Source of the DNA: Clostridia bacterium
GTDB taxonomy: Bacteria; Bacillota_A; Clostridia; Oscillospirales; CAG-272
DNA: 6,103 bases
Direction of reading: 5' to 3'
Assembly (NCBI GenBank): GCA_017959485.1
Contig: JAGDAM010000330.1
Span: forward strand, 1 to 6,103
The position numbers and the translations under genes were made by a program. This document shows positions 1-5,561 of the stretch, piece by piece (the first letter of the stretch is position 1; every line of letters starts with the position of its first letter). The notes under the pieces were generated by a model, which was not told the DNA's origin, searched no databases, and was given only the letters and a program-made list of their open reading frames with translations.

Positions 1-655
1 CGAACATATCCGGCTCGTTTTCGACCGTCTGATGAGGGACCATGCAGGGACTGGGCTTCCAGCCCATGCGGATCCTGACGAGGGGATAGCGTCTTGCGTG
101 TTCGACTGCCGGGCGGAGACATTTTTCTCCGAGCGGGGTGATCTCGCCCCGCGACAGGCGAATATTTCTCTCGGCGGCAGCCATTTCGCGGTATCCGGCA
201 GAGGCCGGCAGACGTATTATTTCAAACTCCACGTCCTCGTATACCGGGTCGTGAACCGAAAAATCGAATTCGACGCAGAGCGAATAACGTCCTCCCTCGA
301 CGCTGACCTCAAGTGTGTATTTGTAATTGCGCTTAATCCTAACAAGAGCCGTAAGCCCCGGCTTTTTTATTCCGAAAAGCGAGAGCACCGGCTTGTCCCA
401 GCGGTAGACGACGTCGGGGCGCGGGGTGAAGCGGCAGAGAAACTCGCCGTCCATATTCAGTTTGCGGGGGCAGAGATAGTATCCTTCGTCTCCGGCGTCG
501 GCCGACGTGAACTCCCCGAACACGCGCAGCTTCGCGACTCCGGCGAGCAGTTCCTTCCTTATCCTGACGGCGAGGACGCCGTCCTTTTCGACCGCTTCGA
601 CGGAAAGGCGCTCTCCGTCGGCAAGCGCGTCAATTGCTTTTGAAATATCCGTCAT
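1..655 (-). CDS. Unrecognised beta-rich protein, N-terminal 218 residues only (runs off left edge)
   Basis: An open frame with no stop runs from an ATG at 655-653 to the window edge, giving 218 residues; the 3' end is missing. It begins MTDISKAIDALADGER and shows no signal peptide or membrane segment, so it is probably cytoplasmic. Residues about 20-150 alternate hydrophobic and charged residues in the manner of a beta-sandwich. The last visible part (about 192-218) is distinctive: LVRIRMGWKPSPCMVPHQT followed by an acidic ENEPDMF. From memory, similar arginine/tryptophan/proline segments occur where a beta domain leads into a TIM-barrel in uncharacterised glycosidase-like proteins of Bacillota; this is a loose resemblance, not an identification. 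The ATG lies 2 bases after the TGA of the upstream lipoprotein gene, with a weak GAG five bases upstream of the ATG, so translation is probably coupled. That the reading frame is real is fairly sure; function is unknown. Confidence 0.7.
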   Translation of the reverse strand, partial: MTDISKAIDALADGERLSVEAVEKDGVLAVRIRKELLAGVAKLRVFGEFTSADAGDEGYYLCPRKLNMDGEFLCRFTPRPDVVYRWDKPVLSLFGIKKPGLTALVRIKRNYKYTLEVSVEGGRYSLCVEFDFSVHDPVYEDVEFEIIRLPASAGYREMAAAERNIRLSRGEITPLGEKCLRPAVEHARRYPLVRIRMGWKPSPCMVPHQTVENEPDMF

Positions 656-657
656 TT

Positions 658-2010
658 TCACTCGTTTTTGGGAGTGACGCGGTAGACCGCGCCTCCGCCG
701 TTGGCGCAGGTAATATATATGTCGTCGTTGACGACGGAAATGTTTTCCGGCTCAATGTTACCGACGTCGAAGGAAATCAGCGACACAAACTTTCCGGTCC
801 AGTCGTAAACGGTTATTACGTTCTGCTTGTAAAGAACGAAGTAGACGAAGTTTTCGTCGGTCGCGCAGCCCTGAGTGGTGTACCCGGCGGTCAGCGGCGT
901 CGACAGGCGCAGTTCGCGGTCGGTCAGTTTGAAGGATTCCGTAAAAAAGCGGAAGTTCTGTCCGCCGCTCATTCCGGCGACGAAAAGGTTTTTCTCGGCA
1001 CAGTAGTCGAGGCAGTAGATCTCGTGCCCGATACTGACCGTCTCGATAAGTGTCAGCGTTTCGGGATCGACGAGCGATACCGACTTTCTGTTCGGGTTGT
1101 TGTGCACTACGGCGAGGCAGTTCTTTTCGGGGTACCAGGTGATATCGTTCGCGTGATTGAGATAAAGCGGCCCGCTGCTGGCGGCAACCCGCTTTGCTTC
1201 AATATCGTATTTGACGATTATATCCTCGTTGGCCGCCTCGTTTGAATCGTTGTCGCGCTGAAGGAATACCTGATAAAAGTACTTACCTTCTTTGTCCATC
1301 CAGCCGCCCTGAGTGTTTTTGTGCTGCTCGTCGGGCCGGGGAACGGTGAAAAGATAGTCGACCGTCGCCGTCAGCTGCTCGGACGAGGAGATTACGTCGT
1401 ACAGGTAGGAAATCTTTTCCGACTGATAATCGATATCCTTCTTAAGAACGACCTTGCCCTCTCCGGTCTCGGCCAGCTCCGCGTCTTTGAGGATAACGTC
1501 GACAAAATAATCGGCGGCGTAGCGCAGATAGCTGTCCTTTGCGGCAAGTATGACGACTCGGTTGCGTTCGGTGCGTATCGAAAAACCGCATTCCGGGACG
1601 TCGGCGCCGTCGGTGCGGTTGGTGTTTCCGAAGAGGACTTCAAAAGCGTCGTGATCGATATCCGACGGATTCTTGACAAAGTCGTCGCTGATCGTCATCC
1701 TGACTCCGCAGAGATCCCTGAGTCTGCCCACGAAGTAAACGACGGCGCTCAGCCCCGCGTTGCTCATATAGGTGGGACGGACGACGGTGAATTTTGATTC
1801 GCCGTCCCGTACAAGTTCGCGGAGCTCGCTGTATCCGGGATCGGCGGTCAGGTCAGGCGTTCCTTCATCCTCCGTTTCGGGCGGCAGCGGCGCGGTCGCG
1901 GTTCCGGTTTGGCTTTCTTCGCCGGACCGGGTTCCCGCGCATCCGAAAAAAGAGGCGGCAAGGGCGAGCGAAAGAAGGACAGGGGCGATTCGTTTGAGAA
2001 TAATATTCAT
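658..2010 (-). CDS. Secreted lipoprotein: GH20b-like N-terminal domain plus probable beta-propeller
   Basis: This 450-residue protein is probably anchored outside the membrane. Residues 1-23 form a signal peptide (positive MNIILKR, then VLLSLALAAS) ending in a lipobox-like SFFGC with Cys24 as the lipidated residue; phenylalanine at -3 and -2 is not ideal. Residues 25-58 are a Thr/Pro/Glu/Gly-rich linker. Residues about 62-176 resemble the small alpha/beta domain found before catalytic domains in many clostridial glycosidase-like proteins, with FEVLFGNTNR at 123-132. Residues about 216-447 carry repeated short beta units (for example SVSLVDPETLTLIETVSIG and NVITVYDWTGKFVSL), suggesting a propeller with a binding or scaffolding role. 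No catalytic motif was recognised. The start is the ATG at 2010-2008, which overlaps the amidohydrolase stop as ATGA and is preceded by a purine-rich GGAAAGAAAGGA. An upstream in-frame extension to 2271 exists but would bury the signal peptide. Confidence 0.85.
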   Translation of the reverse strand: MNIILKRIAPVLLSLALAASFFGCAGTRSGEESQTGTATAPLPPETEDEGTPDLTADPGYSELRELVRDGESKFTVVRPTYMSNAGLSAVVYFVGRLRDLCGVRMTISDDFVKNPSDIDHDAFEVLFGNTNRTDGADVPECGFSIRTERNRVVILAAKDSYLRYAADYFVDVILKDAELAETGEGKVVLKKDIDYQSEKISYLYDVISSSEQLTATVDYLFTVPRPDEQHKNTQGGWMDKEGKYFYQVFLQRDNDSNEAANEDIIVKYDIEAKRVAASSGPLYLNHANDITWYPEKNCLAVVHNNPNRKSVSLVDPETLTLIETVSIGHEIYCLDYCAEKNLFVAGMSGGQNFRFFTESFKLTDRELRLSTPLTAGYTTQGCATDENFVYFVLYKQNVITVYDWTGKFVSLISFDVGNIEPENISVVNDDIYITCANGGGAVYRVTPKNE

Positions 2011-2834
2011 ATCCTTTCTTTCCGTTTCAGTATTTTTTCCGCGTTTGCTGAGGTGATTTCTTCGAGTTCTCCGGCCGACAGCCCGGACGAACGCAGCAGC
2101 TCGAGCGTCCGCGAGGGAGATTCCCACGGGGAGTCGCTTCCGAAGAGGACACGCCGGGAGCCGTGCGAGCGGATAATATCGCGCAGACGCGACGGCTCGA
2201 TAAAGCCGGACAGGAACGAAGTATCGAAATAAAGCGGCAGTCCGCAAAGAAAGCCGGCGACCGCGTCCCACATCATCCAGCCGCCGAGATGCGCGGCGAC
2301 GAGACGCAGTCCGGGAACGCGTTCGAGCGCCCTCGCCAGGCGTTCCGGCGTTCCGTGCACCGGAGGACGGATCCCGATATCGGCGCCGGCATGCGTAACG
2401 ACGGTGAGATCGCTGTCCCGCGCCGCCTTAAGCAGCCGGATCATCCGGTCGCTGTCGAAATACTCCGACTGGAACTCGGGATGAAGCTTTATCCCGAGAA
2501 AACCGGAGTCGGCGAGGCGGGGCATCAGGTTTTCGAAATCCCCGTCGGCGGGATGCACGGCGGCGAAAACGACGACCGAACCCTTCGCCTTTTTTTCGGT
2601 CTCCCGGGCGGAGGCGTTGATCTTTTCGGCCTGACCCGGTTTTGTAGCCACCGGCAGAACGACCGACCTGTCCGCTCCCGCCGCTTCGGCGGCGCGGATC
2701 AGCCCCGCGTAGGTAAAATCGGTTGCCGGCTCGATTTCGATACCGGACACCTCGCGTATACCGGCGCGAAGAGTCGACAGCGCGCGCGGCGCGAGCCCGT
2801 CCGGCATCGCGTGAGTGTGAAAATCGGTTATCAT
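2007..2834 (-). CDS. Amidohydrolase-2 family metal-dependent hydrolase
   Basis: This 275-residue cytoplasmic protein has the TIM-barrel pattern of the amidohydrolase_2 family (relatives of ACMSD, 6-methylsalicylate and resorcylate decarboxylases, and lactone hydrolases). Visible elements in order are the N-terminal metal motif DFHTHAMPDG with His6 and His8, GIKLHPEF with Lys116 and His118, VVTHAG with His148, VAAHLGG with His182, and LFGSDSPW with Asp234. These cover the usual HxH, strand-5 and strand-6 histidines and the strand-8 aspartate, so the site looks complete for at least one divalent metal. The C-terminal ITSANAEKILK is typical of the family. The start is the ATG at 2834, which shares one base with the DUF711 stop (TGATG); this gives the expected HxH next to the N-terminus, whereas the longer in-frame extension upstream is an Arg-rich shadow of the previous gene. 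The stop overlaps the next start by four bases. Whether it hydrolyses or decarboxylates, and on what substrate, cannot be told. Confidence 0.92.
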   Translation of the reverse strand: MITDFHTHAMPDGLAPRALSTLRAGIREVSGIEIEPATDFTYAGLIRAAEAAGADRSVVLPVATKPGQAEKINASARETEKKAKGSVVVFAAVHPADGDFENLMPRLADSGFLGIKLHPEFQSEYFDSDRMIRLLKAARDSDLTVVTHAGADIGIRPPVHGTPERLARALERVPGLRLVAAHLGGWMMWDAVAGFLCGLPLYFDTSFLSGFIEPSRLRDIIRSHGSRRVLFGSDSPWESPSRTLELLRSSGLSAGELEEITSANAEKILKRKERI

Positions 2835-4192
2835 CAGTTTTTGAGACTCTGAATCGGAGCGGGGATTCTGCCGCCGCGGTTGATAAACTCTGCGGGCGAC
2901 AGCCGGCTGACCGGCATGACCGGAGCGCTGCCGAAGAGTCCGCCGAAGCAGACCTCGTCTCCGACCTTCTTTCCGGCGGCGGGTATCAGTCTGACCGCCG
3001 TCGTCTTGGAGTTGACGACGCCGATGGCCATCTCGTCGGCGATGATGCCGCAGATGATTTCTGCGGGTGTGTCGCCAGGTATGGCTATCATATCGAGACC
3101 GACCGAGCAGACGGCGGTCATCGCCTCGAGCTTTTCCAGCGTGAGAGCGCCCGACTTCGCCGCCGCGATCATTCCCTCGTCCTCTGAAACCGGTATAAAG
3201 GCGCCGGACAGCCCGCCGACGCAGGACGACGCCATAACTCCGCCCTTCTTGACCGCGTCGTTGAGCAGCGCGAGCGCCGCCGTCGTTCCGGGACAGCCGC
3301 AGGTCTCGAGGCCCATATTTTCGAGTATTCTCGCGACCGAGTCGCCTATCTCGGGCGTCGGCGCGAGCGAAAGATCGACGATCCCGCGCGTGACTCCGAG
3401 CTGTTCCGCCGCCTCCGCGGCGACCAGCTGTCCGACGCGGGTGATCTTGAAAGCGGTGCGTTTGACCGTCTCGGCAAGGGCGCCGATGTCGCATTTGCCT
3501 GCTCTCGCAATCGCCGAGGCGACCGTCCCGGGCCCCGAAACGCCTACGTTGATCACGGTTTCGGGTTCGCTCACTCCGTGGAAGGCGCCCGCCATAAAGG
3601 GATTGTCTTCAGGCGCGTTGGCGAAAACGACCAGTTTCGCGCAGCCGAACGAGCCGGAATCGGCGGTCAGTTCGGCAGTCTTTTTTATGACGTCCCCCAT
3701 CCGGCGGACGGCGTCTATGTTGATGCCGGCCTTGGTGGAGGCGAGATTAACCGAAGAGCACACCTTGCGGGTCGTCGACAGCGCCCAGGGTATCGATTCG
3801 ATAAGGGCGTCGTCCCCGACCGTGCTTCCCTTCTGCACGAGGGCGCTGTAGCCGCCGATGATGTTGATTCCGACGGTGTCAGCCGCTCTGTCGAGCGTTT
3901 CGGCGATCTTTACGTAATCCCCGGGTCCGAACCGGCCCCCGACGAGCGCTACCGGAGTCACCGCGACCCTGCGGTTCACTATCGGGATGCCGTATTTCTT
4001 TTCTATATCGTCTCCCACGGGGACGAGCCGCTCCGCTTTGCGGACTATCTTTTCGTAGATTCTCTCACAGACCGCGCCGACGTCGTCGCCGCCGCAGTCA
4101 ATCAGCGAGATGCCCATCGTTATCGTGCGTATGTCAAGTTTTTCCTCCCTGATCATACCGATGGTTTCGAGTATATCGGTTACGTTAATCAT
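2834..4192 (-). CDS. UPF0210 / DUF711 'PFL family' protein
   Basis: At 452 residues this is the usual full length of the UPF0210 (DUF711) family, and it looks intact. Family landmarks are [20 protein letters not shown] at 9-28, [10 protein letters not shown] at 71-80, [10 protein letters not shown] at 113-122, [16 protein letters not shown] at 143-158, [18 protein letters not shown] at 189-206, NVGVSGPG at 215-222, [16 protein letters not shown] at 272-287, [17 protein letters not shown] at 325-341 and a C-terminal [13 protein letters not shown]. RefSeq calls such proteins 'PFL family' for a distant structural relation to pyruvate formate-lyase, but I see no glycyl-radical motif, so radical chemistry should not be assumed; the biochemical role of the family is unknown. 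No signal peptide is present, so it should be cytoplasmic. It follows the ACT gene by 16 bases, the conserved partner order in Gram-positive bacteria. The start is fixed by the family-like N-terminus, although no Shine-Dalgarno sequence is visible in that gap. Confidence 0.96.
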   Translation of the reverse strand: MINVTDILETIGMIREEKLDIRTITMGISLIDCGGDDVGAVCERIYEKIVRKAERLVPVGDDIEKKYGIPIVNRRVAVTPVALVGGRFGPGDYVKIAETLDRAADTVGINIIGGYSALVQKGSTVGDDALIESIPWALSTTRKVCSSVNLASTKAGINIDAVRRMGDVIKKTAELTADSGSFGCAKLVVFANAPEDNPFMAGAFHGVSEPETVINVGVSGPGTVASAIARAGKCDIGALAETVKRTAFKITRVGQLVAAEAAEQLGVTRGIVDLSLAPTPEIGDSVARILENMGLETCGCPGTTAALALLNDAVKKGGVMASSCVGGLSGAFIPVSEDEGMIAAAKSGALTLEKLEAMTAVCSVGLDMIAIPGDTPAEIICGIIADEMAIGVVNSKTTAVRLIPAAGKKVGDEVCFGGLFGSAPVMPVSRLSPAEFINRGGRIPAPIQSLKN

Positions 4193-4208
4193 GGACGCAA
4201 AAGTTGTC

Positions 4209-4478
4209 TCAGATTCTGTGCATCGAGTTGAAAATGTCCTCGTGCATCACGCTTATGACGAGACCGTTTTCTTCCCCGAGCTTTTCCATCGCGTCGACAA
4301 AATCGCCGAAACGAACCGAAAGCCCCGAAATATCCGCGAGCATGATCATGGCGAAATAGTCCCTGATGACGCTCTGCGAAATGTCGATGATGTTCACGCC
4401 GAAGGCGGAACACTTTTCCGCGACTCTCGCGATGATACCGACCGAATCCTTGCCGGTAACGGTTATTACTGCTTTCAT
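4209..4478 (-). CDS. UPF0237 family ACT-domain protein (first gene of minus-strand operon)
   Basis: The protein has 89 residues, which is a single ACT domain and nothing else. It opens [20 protein letters not shown], the UPF0237 start, with the ligand-loop pattern GKDSVGI at 9-15; [19 protein letters not shown] at 29-47 is the second conserved block. ACT domains bind amino acids or similar small ligands at dimer interfaces, and the family is related to the glycine-cleavage regulator GcvR. It has no DNA-binding or catalytic domain, so it probably acts by binding a partner. The obvious candidate is the DUF711 protein encoded 16 bases downstream, since the two are neighbours in many Gram-positive genomes. 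It is cytoplasmic. The ATG at 4478 is fixed by family length. The spacing to a ribosome site is odd: the only AAGG touches the ATG directly, behind a GC-rich hairpin. The ligand is not known. Confidence 0.95.
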   Translation of the reverse strand: MKAVITVTGKDSVGIIARVAEKCSAFGVNIIDISQSVIRDYFAMIMLADISGLSVRFGDFVDAMEKLGEENGLVISVMHEDIFNSMHRI

Positions 4479-4490
4479 CCTTTTTTACCC

Positions 4491-4507
4491 GCCGCCCGAG
4501 GGGCGGC
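4491..4507 (-). promoter_or_regulatory. Leader hairpin just upstream of the ACT-protein start
   Basis: Read on the minus strand, GCCGCCC-CTC-GGGCGGC is a perfect 7-bp, all G/C stem with a 3-base loop. It lies 12 bases before the ATG at 4478 and inside the predicted leader of about 48 bases. It is followed by GGGTAAAAAAGG, not a T-run, so it does not look like an intrinsic terminator in this direction; on the plus strand the T-run is on the wrong side. It could limit ribosome access or stabilise the 5' end. The stem is seen directly; function is inference. Confidence 0.5.
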
Positions 4508-4532
4508 CTTTCCGAGAATAATAATACAAATA

Positions 4533-4561
4533 ATTATACCATATATTCCACATTGCCGCAA
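4533..4561 (-). promoter_or_regulatory. Promoter of the minus-strand ACT/DUF711 operon
   Basis: On the minus strand a -35 like TTGCGG (4561-4556) is separated by 17 bases from a perfect TATAAT (4538-4533), which is preceded by TGG, making an extended -10 (TGGTATAAT). Transcription would begin near 4526, leaving a leader of about 48 bases before the ATG at 4478. The -35 matches only the TTG half of the sigma-A consensus; the extended -10 would compensate. Confidence 0.7.
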
Positions 4562-4586
4562 CATAAAAGTCGCTCGTAACTTATGT
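4561..4586. repeat. Imperfect inverted repeat at the centre of the divergent promoter region
   Basis: ACATAAAAGT (4561-4570) and ACTTATGT (4579-4586) are complementary except for a two-base bulge, with an 8-base spacer. The element lies between the two -35 boxes, where an operator for a shared regulator could sit. The region is AT-rich, so such a pairing can arise by chance; it is listed as weak. Confidence 0.25.
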
Positions 4587-4596
4587 TTTATTGCCC

Positions 4597-4626
4597 TTGA
4601 AAAAGCCGCGCCGTTTATGGTATAAT
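4597..4626 (+). promoter_or_regulatory. Promoter of the plus-strand isomerase/lipoprotein unit
   Basis: TTGAAA (4597-4602) and a perfect TATAAT (4621-4626) are 18 bases apart, and TGG directly before the -10 makes it extended. A second TATAAT occurs at 4630-4635. Transcription would start near 4633, giving a leader of only about 25 bases to the ATG at 4659. The nearly ideal sigma-A match stands out in an otherwise GC-rich window. Confidence 0.8.
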
Positions 4627-4648
4627 AATTATAATCTTTATGCATACC

Positions 4649-4652
4649 GGAG
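4649..4652 (+). promoter_or_regulatory. Ribosome binding site that selects the isomerase start
   Basis: GGAG lies 6 bases before the ATG at 4659 and only 3 bases before the in-frame GTG at 4656. The spacing favours the ATG, giving a 300-residue protein instead of 301. Confidence 0.65.
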
Positions 4653-4658
4653 ACTGTG

Positions 4659-5561
4659 ATGAACAATCCGAAAAGCGTGGCCGGCGGAAAACTCGAAAAG
4701 GCGTCCGACCTGCGCACCGCGCTCGGAGAAATCGCCGAGGCGGGATTTGAATATATCGATTTCTGGCTCTGCCGCTACTGCGACGGCGACGACGCGCCGA
4801 TGAGACTGAAGAACTGGGAAAGCTTCGTTAATGACGCCGACCGGGCGATAAAAGACGCCGGACTGAAAGTCGGGCAGTGCCACGCCTACTGGCGCCACAA
4901 GCATGAAATTGCCGAGGATTTCTCATTCAGTATGCCTTCCGCGCTGACTATGCGCAACTTCGACGCCTGCGCGATGCTCGGCTGCCGGCGCCTGGTGTTC
5001 CATCCGCTCCAGCGCTGGATGAGCGTTCCAGACGAAGAAACGCTCGATCGAATAATAGGGATTAACGCAGAGTGGTTCGGCTCGATGCTACCGCACGCCG
5101 CCGAATGCGGAGTCGACGTGCACGTCGAAAACCTCTTCGACCACAAGCACAAAACGCTTACGACCGACCCATTCTTCCCTTTCGCACGCGCCAAGGATCT
5201 GCTTCGTCTGCACGAGCTCATCGGCAGCGACCGCGTCTTTTTCTGCCTTGACACCGGACACGCGAATATCGCGAGGCAGGACATTCCGGCGATGATCCGG
5301 GCGCTCGGACCGCGTATCGGAGCGCTGCATCTCAACGACAACTACGGAAAGATCGCCCCGGTTTACGAGGATCTTCATCTCTTCCCGGGATACGGAAGAA
5401 TCGACTGGAAGCCGGTCTTTTCCGCCCTCCGGGACGTCGGATACGGCGGAACGATCAATATCGAACCGAACGGAGAACTCGGACGGATGCCGCACGAAAT
5501 ACGCGTGATAATGCTCCGCGCGGCAGGACAAATACTCGATTATATGAAAGACTCGGTATAA
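4659..5561 (+). CDS. Sugar-phosphate isomerase/epimerase-like protein (xylose isomerase-like TIM barrel)
   Basis: This 300-residue cytoplasmic protein fits the AP-endonuclease-2/xylose-isomerase-like TIM-barrel family in length and motif order. Residues matching the expected metal and substrate site are His75 (GQCHAY), His115 (LVFHP), Glu157 (VHVENLF), Asp198 and His201 (FCLDTGHAN), His224 (GALHLNDN), His240 with PGYGRIDW following (the usual HLxPGxGxIDW signature), and Glu269 (GTINIEP). The site looks complete, so a divalent-metal isomerase, epimerase or related activity is likely; the substrate is not evident, and family members range from tagatose/psicose epimerases to inosose enzymes. The N-terminus lacks the common MKIGVS-type first strand and starts instead with MNNPKSVAGGKLEKASDL. 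GGAG spacing sets the start; GTG at 4656 is the alternative. Its stop shares one base with the next start (TAATG), so the downstream lipoprotein is co-translated. Confidence 0.92.
   Translation: MNNPKSVAGGKLEKASDLRTALGEIAEAGFEYIDFWLCRYCDGDDAPMRLKNWESFVNDADRAIKDAGLKVGQCHAYWRHKHEIAEDFSFSMPSALTMRNFDACAMLGCRRLVFHPLQRWMSVPDEETLDRIIGINAEWFGSMLPHAAECGVDVHVENLFDHKHKTLTTDPFFPFARAKDLLRLHELIGSDRVFFCLDTGHANIARQDIPAMIRALGPRIGALHLNDNYGKIAPVYEDLHLFPGYGRIDWKPVFSALRDVGYGGTINIEPNGELGRMPHEIRVIMLRAAGQILDYMKDSV

Larger units (their letters stand above)
4533..4626. repeat. 11-base inverted repeat spanning both extended -10 elements
   Basis: TATGGTATAAT is found at 4616-4626 on the plus strand and at 4543-4533 on the minus strand, separated by 72 bases. 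Each copy contains the extended -10 of its own promoter. The identity goes two bases beyond TGGTATAAT (TA in front). It is probably promoter consensus more than a binding site, though a shared regulator cannot be excluded. Confidence 0.6.

Noticed and set aside
32..1245. Two plus-strand 203-residue open frames (32-643 and 634-1245)
   Set aside because: They run antisense to the unrecognised protein and the lipoprotein, have no recognisable motifs or ribosome sites, and reflect the scarcity of stops in GC-rich sequence.
2011..2271. N-terminal extension of the propeller lipoprotein to 537 residues
   Set aside because: It overlaps the amidohydrolase gene, is Arg/Ala-rich low-quality sequence and would place the signal peptide inside the protein.
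2835..3494. N-terminal extension of the amidohydrolase to 495 residues
   Set aside because: The extra 220 residues are an Arg/Gly/His-rich shadow of the DUF711 gene; family proteins begin near the HxH motif.
2880..3851. 323-residue plus-strand frame opposite the DUF711 gene
   Set aside because: Antisense to a complete, well-conserved family protein; its Ser/Thr/Ala/Pro-rich composition is what the reverse of this coding sequence gives.
4481..4510. Intrinsic terminator at the GC-rich hairpin
   Set aside because: In neither direction is the stem followed by a T-run; on the minus strand it is followed by an A-run, and it lies upstream of the operon's first gene.
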